Shown here in pieces: positions 1 to 8,337 of a stretch of DNA of 24,705 bases. The stretch comes from Deinococcus hopiensis KR-140. Its GTDB lineage: Bacteria; Deinococcota; Deinococci; Deinococcales; Deinococcaceae. The notes beneath the pieces were generated by a model. The model ran no database searches and was not told where the DNA came from. It saw only the letters and a list, made by a program, of their open reading frames with translations. How positions within the stretch are numbered: the stretch's first letter is position 1; each line of letters starts with the position of its first letter. The stretch spans positions 1 through 24,705 of the forward strand of contig CALPYF020000054.1 of the NCBI GenBank assembly GCA_943327755.2. The letters run 5' to 3'. A program made the translations under genes and the position numbers.

Positions 1-2007
1 GACACGAATTACACCCTGCTCACGGGCGCGCCCATCACCGCCACGAGCTACGCCGCGACCGGCCTGACCAACGGCGCGGCCTACACCTTCAAGGTCGTCA
101 GCGTGAACGCCGCCGGCACCGAGAGCGCCCCCGTCACCACCACGGCCACCCCCACCGCCGCGCCGGTCGCCAGCCGCACCGGAGACTTCCGCGAGGACAG
201 CATCTACTTCGTGATCACCTCGCGCTTCAACGACGGCGACGCCAGCAACAACGTCGCCTGCTGGGACGACGCGCAGGCCGGCAATCCCGCCAGCGACACC
301 TGCTGGCGCGGCGACTTCAAGGGCCTGATCGACAAGCTCGACTACATCAAGGCGCTGGGCTTCAGCGCCGTGTGGATCACCCCGGTCGCCAAGAACGCCA
401 GCGGCTACGACTACCACGGCTACCACGCCATCAACCACCGCGAGGTCGACCCCCGGTACCTGTCGAGCGGCGTGACCTTCAAGACCCTGATCGACGAGGT
501 CCACAAGCGCGGCATGAAGATCGTGCAGGACATCGTCCTGAACCACACCAGCAACTTCGGCGAAGAGAACCTCTTCCCGCTGTTCAAGAAAGACCCCACC
601 AGACCCGACACGGCGCAGAACCTGCTGAACATCGCGCCCAGCGGCGTGCTCCCGGCCAACTACGCCACGCTGACCCCCGCGCAGCAGTACCAGGCGCGCA
701 TCACCGCCATGAAAAGCGCCGCCACCGACCGGTCCGGCATCTACCACCACGAGGCGTCCCTGTCCTGGGAAGGCTACACCGTGCAGACCGGCCAGATCGC
801 CGGGGACTGCGTCGACCTCAACACCGAGAACCCCGCCGTCTCGACCTACCTGGTCAACGCCTACAACCAGTACATCGACCTGGGCGTGGACGCCTTCCGC
901 ATCGACACCGTCAAGCACATCTCCCGCCTGACCTTCAACAAGGTCTTCAATGACGCCTTCAAGGCGCGCGGCGGCAAGAACTTCTTCCTGTTCGGTGAGG
1001 TCGCCACCCGCTACCGGCAGGTGTGGAACAACGGCCTGCCCCCCGTCTCGGCCCCCTTCTACACCTGGAAAGACCGCGCCCCGTACCCCTGGAGCAGCAC
1101 CGACCGGACCGTGAACGAGGCCGCGACCCTGCAGAACTGGAACGACAACCTGAGTGTCGCGGCGCAGCCCAGCAGCGCCAACCACCTGCTGAGCGGCAAC
1201 ACCTACCACGCGCCCGACACCAGCCTGGCCAGCGGCCTGAACGTCATCGACTTCCCCATGCACTGGAATTTCGCCAGTGCCCGCGACGCCTTCAACGTCG
1301 CGCTCGGCGGGGACAGCACCTACAACGACGCCACCTGGAACGTCACGTACGTCGACAGCCACGACTACGCCCCCGACGGCGCGCCGGAAAACCAGCGGTT
1401 CGCCCTCGGGCAGGACGTCTGGGCCGAAAACCTCAGCCTGATGTTCACCTTCCGCGGCATTCCCACGCTGTTCTACGGCAGCGAGACCGAATTCCAGAAG
1501 GGCAAGGTGATCGACCCCGGCCCGAACGCGCCGCTGAGCACCACCGGCCGCGCGTACTACGGCGCGGCGCTGCAGGGCACCGTCACCACCACCGGCTTCG
1601 GGAAGTACAGCGGCGCGACCGGCACGCTCGCGCAGACGCTCGACGCGCCCCTGGCGCAGCACATCCGGCAACTGAACCTGATCCGCCGCGCCGTTCCCGC
1701 CCTGCAAAAAGGGCAGTACAGCACGCAGGACGTCACCGGCAGCGCCATGGCCTTCAAACGCCGCTACACCGACGCGACCACGGACTCGTTCGCGCTCGTG
1801 GCGCTCTCCGGAGACGCCACCTTCACCAACGTCCCGAACGGCACCTACGTCGACGCCGTCACCGGCGACACCCGCGCCGTCACCGGCGGCACCCTGAGCC
1901 TCAGCGCGCCCGGCCGGGGCAACCTGCGCGTGTACGTCCTGAGCACCCCGCAGACGCCCGCTCCCGGCAAACTCGTGGACCGCAGCGCCCTGACGTACCT
2001 CAAGTGA
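1..2007 (+). CDS. Secreted alpha-amylase family protein (GH13) with preceding FN3 domain, 5'-truncated by window edge
   Basis: Hydrolyses alpha-1,4-glucan bonds in starch-like polymers, most likely outside the cell. The frame is open from base 1, so the true start lies upstream; the GTG at 103 is internal. Bases 1-160 encode the end of a fibronectin type III domain (YTFKVVSVNAAGTESAP), followed by a Thr/Pro/Ala linker and a (beta/alpha)8 catalytic domain from about base 180. All four GH13 signatures are present: region I DIVLNH (D codon 529-531), region II GVDAFRID with the nucleophile Asp at 904-906, region III FLFGEV with the acid Glu at 997-999, and region IV VDSHD with the final Asp at 1363-1365. 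A short beta-sandwich C domain ends at the TGA. The early segment SRFNDGDASNN and the WITPV motif resemble extracellular bacterial amylases and cyclodextrin-active enzymes. Exact specificity (amylase, maltogenic or CGTase-like) cannot be told. The gene converges on the c-di-GMP gene downstream. Confidence 0.93.
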   Translation, partial: DTNYTLLTGAPITATSYAATGLTNGAAYTFKVVSVNAAGTESAPVTTTATPTAAPVASRTGDFREDSIYFVITSRFNDGDASNNVACWDDAQAGNPASDTCWRGDFKGLIDKLDYIKALGFSAVWITPVAKNASGYDYHGYHAINHREVDPRYLSSGVTFKTLIDEVHKRGMKIVQDIVLNHTSNFGEENLFPLFKKDPTRPDTAQNLLNIAPSGVLPANYATLTPAQQYQARITAMKSAATDRSGIYHHEASLSWEGYTVQTGQIAGDCVDLNTENPAVSTYLVNAYNQYIDLGVDAFRIDTVKHISRLTFNKVFNDAFKARGGKNFFLFGEVATRYRQVWNNGLPPVSAPFYTWKDRAPYPWSSTDRTVNEAATLQNWNDNLSVAAQPSSANHLLSGNTYHAPDTSLASGLNVIDFPMHWNFASARDAFNVALGGDSTYNDATWNVTYVDSHDYAPDGAPENQRFALGQDVWAENLSLMFTFRGIPTLFYGSETEFQKGKVIDPGPNAPLSTTGRAYYGAALQGTVTTTGFGKYSGATGTLAQTLDAPLAQHIRQLNLIRRAVPALQKGQYSTQDVTGSAMAFKRRYTDATTDSFALVALSGDATFTNVPNGTYVDAVTGDTRAVTGGTLSLSAPGRGNLRVYVLSTPQTPAPGKLVDRSALTYLK

Positions 2008-2086
2008 AGGCTGGACGGGCGCGGCTGGGGCGTCCGGTCCGGACCGGTCACCAGTGGGCAGGCCGGACGGGGGGTGCAGAACCACA

Positions 2087-2113
2087 TGGCCCCGTGTCGC
2101 CCCGGCGGGGCCA
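2087..2113. terminator. Possible bidirectional hairpin terminator between convergent genes
   Basis: An 8-bp perfect stem, TGGCCCCG (2087-2094) pairing with CGGGGCCA (2106-2113), lies between the stops of two convergent genes and 4 nt beyond the stop of the minus-strand gene. There is no T-tract on either strand, so intrinsic termination is only suggested. Confidence 0.35.
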
Positions 2114-2117
2114 CCGG

Positions 2118-5100
2118 TCAGGGCGGGGGCTGCGTGTCCTGCGCCCCCAGCACCCGCCGCTCGAATTCCGCAGGGTCCAGCGGCCGGGCGAGGTGGAAGC
2201 CCTGCCCCAGGCGGCAACCCAGGCCGATCAGCAACTGGCGCTGCGCGGCCGTCTCGATCCCCCCGGCCACGATGTCCATCGAGAGGGACCGGGCCAGCGT
2301 CACGACGCTGCGCAGCAGCGCTTCCCGCCGGCTGTCGCCCTCGAGTTCCCATACGAACGCCCGGTCCAGTTTCAGGACGTGAAATTCCAGCGTGTGGAGC
2401 GTCGCCAGACTGGAGTGCCCGGTGCCGAAATCGTCCAGCGCGAGCCGGACGCCCAGAGCGCGGAGCTCCTCGCACTGCTGCCGGGTCCGTTGCACGTCCC
2501 GCATGACGGTGCTTTCCGTGATTTCCAGCTGCAGCAGGCTGGGCGCCAGCTGATGGGCCGCCAGCGCGGCGCGCGTCACCTGCGCGAAATCGGAGTGCAG
2601 GAACTGCAGCGGACTGACGTTCACGGAGACCCGGACGTCCGACCCGGCGCGCCGCCACGCGGCCGCCTGCCGCACCGCCTCGTTCAGCACCCACGCGCCC
2701 AGCTGCAGGATCTGCCCGGTCTCCTCGGCCACCGCGATGAATTCCGCCGGCGAGACCGGACCCAACGCGGCGCTGTGCCAGCGGGCCAGCGCTTCGGCCG
2801 CCACGAGCCGCCCGTCTTCCAGGGTCTGGATGGGCTGGTACTGCAGGTGGAGCCCGCCGCGTTCGAGCGCGCCGCGCAGTTCCACACTGACCGCGTGCCG
2901 CCGCGTCCGCTGCTGGAGCAGCGCCGCATCGAAGCGGCGCACGGCGTTGCGGCCTTCGCCCTTGGCCCGGTACATCGCCAGGTCCGCGTTGCGCAGCAGC
3001 TGCCCGGTCGTGTCCCCGTCGGCGGGGGCCAGCGTGACCCCCACACTCGCGGTCAGGTGCAGGTCGTACCCACACGTGGTGATCAGGCCGCTGAGCAGGT
3101 GCCGGAACTGCTCGGACCGTTCAGCGGCCTCCTGCGCGTCCTGCACGCGCAGCAGCACCCCGAATTCGTCCCCGCTCAGGCGCGCGGCCACCTCCCGGGG
3201 GCCGATCAGGGTGTTCAGGTGTCCGGCAACGATCCTCAGCACCTCGTCCCCGACCTGATGGCCCAGCGCGTCATTGATGTCCTTGAAGTGATCCAGGTCG
3301 AGCAGGAGCACGGCCAGCAGGTCGCGCTCCTGTGCCGCGCCGCGCAGCGCCGCCCCGATCTGGGCGGCGAAGGTGCGCCGGTTGGGGAGGCCCGTCAGGT
3401 CGTCATGGGCAGCCAGCCGCTCCAGTTCGGCCTGCAACGTGACCTGCGCCGTGACGTCCTGCACGGACATGACGGCCTGACGGCCCTGATCCCGGGCAGC
3501 GGGCAGGGGCGCCGCGCTGACCGACCACCACGTGACGCGCCCGCCCTGCGGGTAACCCACCACCTCGCGGTGGATCCGTTCGCCCTGGACGGCGCGGCGG
3601 GTGGGGAGCTCCGCCCGCGTCAGGGGGCGTCCGTCACGGCTGAGCAGGGGCAGCGCCGACAGCGGGCGGCCCTCCTGACCGTGCAGCAGGTGCCGGGCGT
3701 TGTCGTTGAGCAGCGTCCCGGGACCGTTCTCACTGAGCAGGACGACGCCGTCTTGCAGCGCCTCGACAATCGAGTGGGCGTGCGTCTCGCGTTCCGCGAG
3801 TTCCCGCAGCACCTCGGCCCGCTGGACGGCCGCGCCGAACAGGACTGCCAGTTCACCCAGGCGGGCCGGGCGCGGGTCGGCGGGAGCGAGGGGGCCGGGC
3901 AGCGTGAGGAGCAGCGCCGCGGTCCACTCGCTCTGCGTGGGCAGTGCCAGGACGTGGGTGCCGGGCTGCCCGGGCACCGCCCGCAGCGTTCCCGGCCAGC
4001 GCCGCGCGTGGTCGGGGAGGACCGGGGGGACGCTGCCCACCGGCGTTCCCCAGTGCGCCAGGACCTCGCACGGCCCGTCCTGTGGGGGGCAGCTCAGCAG
4101 CACCACCTGCTCGGCGCGCGTCAGGTGCGCCGCTTCCGCCACCACCAGCGACAGCAGGGGTCGGGGCTGCAGCGGCTGCGCGAGCGCCTTGATCAGGCGG
4201 CGGCGGTCGGCGACGATCTGGGTGCGTTCCTGGTCCTCCGTGACGTCCTGCACGACGCCCATCAGGGTGGGCGCGTCCCGGTCGGCCGACTGGATCCGGA
4301 TGACGTCCGACACCACCGCGCGGTACGCGCCGTCTGCCCGGCGCACCCGCGCCCGCAGCCGGAAGGCCCGGCCGCGCGACTCGCCCCGCCGGATCTGCCC
4401 CTGGAGCCCGGCGCGGTCGTCCGGGTGAATGGCGTCCAGCCAGCCGAAGCCCAGCGTCTGCGCGTCGGACTGCCCGGTGTAGGCACTCCAGGTGGGCTGA
4501 CGCTCCGTGATCCACAGGTTGGCGTCCGACGTCCACGTGAAGGCGCTGGTGGCTTCGGTGAGCAGGCGGTAGCGCAGTTCATTGCGCTGCGCCTGCTCGA
4601 ACAGCCGGGCGCGCTGAATCGCCTGCGCGCAGTGGGTGGCGAGCGTGGTCAGGAACGTCCGCTCCAGCTGATCGAAGCGCCGGGGCTGCTCGTAGCTGAA
4701 CGCCAGGACGCCCAGCACCGGTCCGCCCCCGACCTGAAGGGGCAGGCAGGTCAGGCTGCGGAACTCGGTCCGGTCGTGCAGGTCCCGGAAGCGGCGCCGG
4801 GCGTCCTCACTGCTGAGGAAGAGTGGTTCCCCCGTCCGGTAGGTGTGCGCGAGCGGGACGTCCAAGTCGACGGAGAACTGGGCCCAGCGCCGCATCAGGG
4901 GCTCGTCATACCCCACGTGCTGCGTGACCGTCAGGGTGCGGGCGGCCGCGCTGGCCAGCGTCACGACGCCGCCGGAGCGGCCCCAGTCGCTCCGGCCCCC
5001 CTGAAGCACCGCCCGGGCGACCTCATCCGGCACAGTGGCGGCGTTCAGCAGGGCGTTGAGGGCCAGGAGCCGCTCCTGATACTGCGCGGCCCGTTTCTGC

Positions 5101-5429
5101 TCGGTCACGTCCCGGAAGAGCACGCCGACGCCCCCGGGGACCGGCAGGACGCGCAGGTGCGTCCACAGGTCCAGGGGTGGGGCGTAGTCCTCGACCTCCA
5201 CCTCCGTCCGCCCGGTCATGGCCTGGCGGTAGGGCGCCCCGAACCGCTCGGCGGCGTCGGGGTACACCTCCCAGATCACGCGCCCGAGCAGGTCCTCGGC
5301 GCGGCGCCCGAGGATCCGCAGGGCAGCGGGGTTGAGGTACACGTACCGCCACTCGTGATTGAGCGCGAGGTACCCGTCGGAGATGAAATCCAGAAAAGGC
5401 GGCGGGGGCGGACGAACCTGTTCAGTCAT
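2118..5429 (-). CDS. PAS/GAF sensor protein with GGDEF and EAL domains (diguanylate cyclase/c-di-GMP phosphodiesterase)
   Basis: A predicted cytoplasmic 1103-residue protein that makes and/or degrades cyclic-di-GMP in response to small-molecule or redox inputs. Approximate domain order: PAS 12-125, GAF 135-285, PAS 290-415, a GAF-like segment 420-560, PAS 570-680, GGDEF 672-835, EAL 860-1095. The cyclase signature reads SGDEF (752-756), a permitted variant; no RxxD inhibitory site precedes it. The EAL part keeps EAL (879-881), the Asn of NVSPLQF, the Glu of LEITES, the DD of DDFGTG, the Lys of LKLDRAF and QGF. The usually conserved AEGVET loop reads AGGIET, with Gly1056 where Glu is normal and Glu1059 kept. 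I chose the ATG at 5429 because GGAG lies 6 nt upstream; a TTG at 5468 would add 13 residues. It is divergent from the GGDEF gene at 5662. No membrane segment is visible. Confidence 0.93.
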   Translation of the reverse strand: MTEQVRPPPPPFLDFISDGYLALNHEWRYVYLNPAALRILGRRAEDLLGRVIWEVYPDAAERFGAPYRQAMTGRTEVEVEDYAPPLDLWTHLRVLPVPGGVGVLFRDVTEQKRAAQYQERLLALNALLNAATVPDEVARAVLQGGRSDWGRSGGVVTLASAAARTLTVTQHVGYDEPLMRRWAQFSVDLDVPLAHTYRTGEPLFLSSEDARRRFRDLHDRTEFRSLTCLPLQVGGGPVLGVLAFSYEQPRRFDQLERTFLTTLATHCAQAIQRARLFEQAQRNELRYRLLTEATSAFTWTSDANLWITERQPTWSAYTGQSDAQTLGFGWLDAIHPDDRAGLQGQIRRGESRGRAFRLRARVRRADGAYRAVVSDVIRIQSADRDAPTLMGVVQDVTEDQERTQIVADRRRLIKALAQPLQPRPLLSLVVAEAAHLTRAEQVVLLSCPPQDGPCEVLAHWGTPVGSVPPVLPDHARRWPGTLRAVPGQPGTHVLALPTQSEWTAALLLTLPGPLAPADPRPARLGELAVLFGAAVQRAEVLRELAERETHAHSIVEALQDGVVLLSENGPGTLLNDNARHLLHGQEGRPLSALPLLSRDGRPLTRAELPTRRAVQGERIHREVVGYPQGGRVTWWSVSAAPLPAARDQGRQAVMSVQDVTAQVTLQAELERLAAHDDLTGLPNRRTFAAQIGAALRGAAQERDLLAVLLLDLDHFKDINDALGHQVGDEVLRIVAGHLNTLIGPREVAARLSGDEFGVLLRVQDAQEAAERSEQFRHLLSGLITTCGYDLHLTASVGVTLAPADGDTTGQLLRNADLAMYRAKGEGRNAVRRFDAALLQQRTRRHAVSVELRGALERGGLHLQYQPIQTLEDGRLVAAEALARWHSAALGPVSPAEFIAVAEETGQILQLGAWVLNEAVRQAAAWRRAGSDVRVSVNVSPLQFLHSDFAQVTRAALAAHQLAPSLLQLEITESTVMRDVQRTRQQCEELRALGVRLALDDFGTGHSSLATLHTLEFHVLKLDRAFVWELEGDSRREALLRSVVTLARSLSMDIVAGGIETAAQRQLLIGLGCRLGQGFHLARPLDPAEFERRVLGAQDTQPPP

Positions 5430-5650
5430 AGTGCGCTCCGACTGCCGACATTGATGCTGTGGACGCAAGGTAACACGGCCAGGAGGTGCGCGGCCGCGCA
5501 GGTGCGGGCCACCCCGGCCGGGCGGGCCAGTGCGGCCCCACCCTGGGCGCGGTGGCGGTCCGGAACCCGGGCGGCCGGAGGCTCGCGGCGGCCCTCCTTC
5601 ATCGTTGGGCTCCCCCGGGGCTCAGCCCGGCAGCGGAAGACCTCATCCTC

Positions 5651-5656
5651 TACCAT
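5651..5656 (+). promoter_or_regulatory. Putative -10 box (TACCAT) of a leaderless transcript
   Basis: TACCAT fits TANNNT and ends 5 nt before the ATG at 5662. No Shine-Dalgarno sequence lies at a usable distance from that ATG. No clear -35 is visible. The spacing is slightly shorter than at the other leaderless candidates here. Confidence 0.4.
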
Positions 5657-5661
5657 GACGT

Positions 5662-8127
5662 ATGTCCCTTCGGCCCCGTCCGCCGAACCTGCGCGCCGTG
5701 GTGTACGGCGTGCTGGCCGTCGTAGCGGGGGTCGGGGGGACCTCGAACCTGCTGCTGATGCGCGAAACTGGACGCATTCAGCGGGAGGTCAAGTTGGTCA
5801 GCACGCTTACCCGGCAGAGTCTGCTCGTCGAGCAGATGGCCCGGCAGGCGTGGCACCTGAGCAGTCCGGAGTCGGCGGCGTCGGCCCGCACGAAGTTGCG
5901 GCGGCAGCTGGTGCAGTTGCGGGACGGGCAGCGGGCCACCGCGCAGCTCCTGGAGCTCATGGCGCGGGACGGCGCGCCGGTGGCCGACCGTCACCTGAAC
6001 ACGCACCTGACGGCCTACGCCGGGGTGGCGCAGCGACTGGCCCGCCCGGCCGAACTGCCCGCGGCGCGGCGCGAGGCGGAGATCCGCTGGCTCGACCAGC
6101 AGGCGTCAGGACCGCTGGGCGCCGCCCTGCAGTCGGCCCGTCAGGCGGTCGAGGCGCAGAGCGCGGCCCGCTCACGCCACCTCACGACCTTCACCTGGTA
6201 CCGCCCCCTGATCGTGCTCACGCTCCTGCTGTTCCTGGCCGTCCTGGTCTTCCGGCCGCTGGAAAAGCGGATTCAGCGGGTGCAGGAGGAACTCGTCCGG
6301 GAGCGGGATTTCGCGCAGCAGGTCATGACCACCGTGGCGCAGGGCCTGTCCGTGACCGACGCGGCCGGCCGGTTCGAGTACGTCAATCCCGCGTACGCGC
6401 AGCTGCTGGGCGACACCGCCGACAACCTGATCGGACGCACACCCTTTGACGTCACCTTCGAGGACGAACATGGGCAGCTCCGGGCCGTGCGCGCGCAGCG
6501 GGAACGGGGCCGGATCAGCACGTACGAGACCCGGCTGCGACGCACCGACGGGCAGGCCGTCCCGGTGCTCATCACGGGCTCACCCCGCCGGTCGGGCGCG
6601 CCGTGGGGCGGCACGATCGCCGCCATCACGGACCTGACCGAGCACAAGGCGACGGAACAGACCATCCGGACCCTCGCGGCCCTGTCCCACAGCCTGGAAC
6701 TCGAGCGCACGCCCACCGGTGTGGCCGAACGGGCCCTTCAGGTGCTCTCGGACGCGGTCGATCTGGCGTGGCTGGTGCTGTACGTCCGTGAGGATCAGCT
6801 GTTCCGGCCGGTCTTCGCGTCGAGCGGCATGCCGCCAGCCCTCTGGGCGCGCCTGCAGGAGGGCCTGCCAGCGGGACAGGGCCGGATCTGGGACACCCTC
6901 GGTGGCCAGGCGGTGTACCTGGAGGCGTCGTCCCGCCCGGACTACCAGGCGCTGGGGGTGGGCAGCGTGGCGCTGATTCCCCTGGTGCGGTCCACGGGCA
7001 CCGTCACCCAGGTGCTCTGCGCGTTCCGGCAGGGTGACCTCCAGGGCTGGACGGACCGGGAACGCCTGCTGCTCGACACGGCCGCCCGTTCGGTCGCCGC
7101 GGCGCTCGAACGGGCCGAGCTGTATCAGGACGCGCAGCACAGCGCCGCGTACGCCGAGACGCTCCTGGCGGTCTCTGCCCTGACGGAAAGTCCAGCGCCG
7201 CCGCTCGACATCGCCCGGCAGACGCTGGCCCTCCTGGCACCGGCCCTGCAGTTGAGTCAGGGCAGCGTGCTGCTCGTGCAGGGCCCGCACGTCGAGGCGA
7301 TCACCGCCTGGCGCCGGTCACTGGCGGTCGAGGCGCTGCGAGCTCAGCTCACGGACCGTGACCGGCAGGTCCTGCACGGCGTCACGCAGCAGGTCATCCA
7401 GTCCGGAGACGCCCTGTATGTGCACGACTACCCGGCGCAGCCCGGCGCCATCCCGGCCCTCGTGGCGGGCGGCCTGCGGAGCGCCGCGTGGATTCCCGTG
7501 GCGGCAGTCCGGGACACCCATTTTCTGTTCGTCATCACGCGCTTTCACCATGACCGGGCCTGGCCGGCCCAGGATCAGGCGCTGATTCACGCCGCCGCCC
7601 GGATGGTCCGCGTGACATTTGAACGGCAGGCACACCTGCAGCAGCTGGAGACCGTGGCGCTCACCGACGCCCTCACGGGGCTCGGGAACCGGCGGGCCAT
7701 GGATCAGGCCCTGCAGGCGTGGACCGCTGGACCACACCAGGTATTCGGGCTCCTCATGATCGACCTGGACGGCCTCAAGGAGGTGAACGACACCCTCGGG
7801 CACGACTGGGGGGACCACCTGCTGCGCGCGTTCGGGCACGCGCTCCGCACGCACGTCCGCCCGCAGGATCAGGTCTTCCGGCCCAGTGGAGACGAGTTCG
7901 TGGTCGTGCTGCCCGACGCCCACGCCGCGCAGGCGCCGGAGATCCTTGCGCGCGTGGGGCAGGCGACCCGGCAGGTGCAGGCCGTCACCGAGCTGCAGGA
8001 CTGCGGCGCCAGTGCGGGACTGGCCTGGAGCCACGAGGCCCGGTCCCCATCCACCCTGCTGAAGCTGGCGGACGAGCGGATGTACCAGGACAAGCGGCGC
8101 CGGAAGCCCGGCCGGGCAGACACCTGA
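5662..8127 (+). CDS. Membrane-anchored PAS/GAF diguanylate cyclase
   Basis: An 821-residue sensor predicted to synthesise cyclic-di-GMP from two GTP. TM1 spans roughly residues 11-33 and TM2 182-200, enclosing a helical periplasmic sensor region with no recognisable named fold. A PAS domain follows at about 216-335 (FEYVNPAYAQLLGDT), then two GAF-type regions (about 350-480 and 500-640) and a C-terminal GGDEF domain (about 655-810). The active-site loop reads SGDEF (742-746), and an intact RxxD inhibitory site (RPQD) lies exactly five residues before it, so product feedback inhibition is likely. There is no EAL domain. The ATG at 5662 is the first start in frame; it has no Shine-Dalgarno but a TANNNT box just upstream. 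The gene is transcribed divergently from the GGDEF-EAL gene, and the histidine kinase follows 210 bp downstream. Confidence 0.9.
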   Translation: MSLRPRPPNLRAVVYGVLAVVAGVGGTSNLLLMRETGRIQREVKLVSTLTRQSLLVEQMARQAWHLSSPESAASARTKLRRQLVQLRDGQRATAQLLELMARDGAPVADRHLNTHLTAYAGVAQRLARPAELPAARREAEIRWLDQQASGPLGAALQSARQAVEAQSAARSRHLTTFTWYRPLIVLTLLLFLAVLVFRPLEKRIQRVQEELVRERDFAQQVMTTVAQGLSVTDAAGRFEYVNPAYAQLLGDTADNLIGRTPFDVTFEDEHGQLRAVRAQRERGRISTYETRLRRTDGQAVPVLITGSPRRSGAPWGGTIAAITDLTEHKATEQTIRTLAALSHSLELERTPTGVAERALQVLSDAVDLAWLVLYVREDQLFRPVFASSGMPPALWARLQEGLPAGQGRIWDTLGGQAVYLEASSRPDYQALGVGSVALIPLVRSTGTVTQVLCAFRQGDLQGWTDRERLLLDTAARSVAAALERAELYQDAQHSAAYAETLLAVSALTESPAPPLDIARQTLALLAPALQLSQGSVLLVQGPHVEAITAWRRSLAVEALRAQLTDRDRQVLHGVTQQVIQSGDALYVHDYPAQPGAIPALVAGGLRSAAWIPVAAVRDTHFLFVITRFHHDRAWPAQDQALIHAAARMVRVTFERQAHLQQLETVALTDALTGLGNRRAMDQALQAWTAGPHQVFGLLMIDLDGLKEVNDTLGHDWGDHLLRAFGHALRTHVRPQDQVFRPSGDEFVVVLPDAHAAQAPEILARVGQATRQVQAVTELQDCGASAGLAWSHEARSPSTLLKLADERMYQDKRRRKPGRADT

Positions 8128-8324
8128 CGGGTATGGCGGGCAGCCCGGCGCCGACCAGGGCCGTCAGGCTGGGCACAGGGTCGCCCGTGACGTCAGTGGC
8201 CCGGAGTGAAACCAGCTCGGTGGGCCCGGCGCGACGGGCGCTGGATAGGCGACTCCCACAGGGCAGGGTCGGCAGGTGGGCCGACACGGTGGTCCCTGCG
8301 ACCAACCGGCAGGCACAACTTTTC

Positions 8325-8330
8325 TATATT
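8325..8330 (+). promoter_or_regulatory. Putative -10 box (TATATT) for leaderless histidine kinase mRNA
   Basis: TATATT sits 7 nt before the ATG at 8338, where transcription would start at or next to the A of the start codon. No Shine-Dalgarno is present. A 6-bp hairpin (GTCGGC/GCCGAC, 8268-8285) lies upstream. No good -35 is visible at 17 nt. Confidence 0.55.
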
Positions 8331-8337
8331 GAACGGT

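Noticed and set aside
2160..2175. GAATTCCGCAGG, resembling the 21-bp inverted elements
   Set aside because: It lies inside the GGDEF-EAL coding sequence and matches only 12 bases; likely codon-driven coincidence.
1023..6449. 1808-codon open frame on the plus strand spanning three genes
   Set aside because: It runs out of frame through the amylase and antisense through the GGDEF-EAL gene; the translation is Arg/Pro/His/Gln-rich with no domain. Long shadow frames are expected at this GC content.
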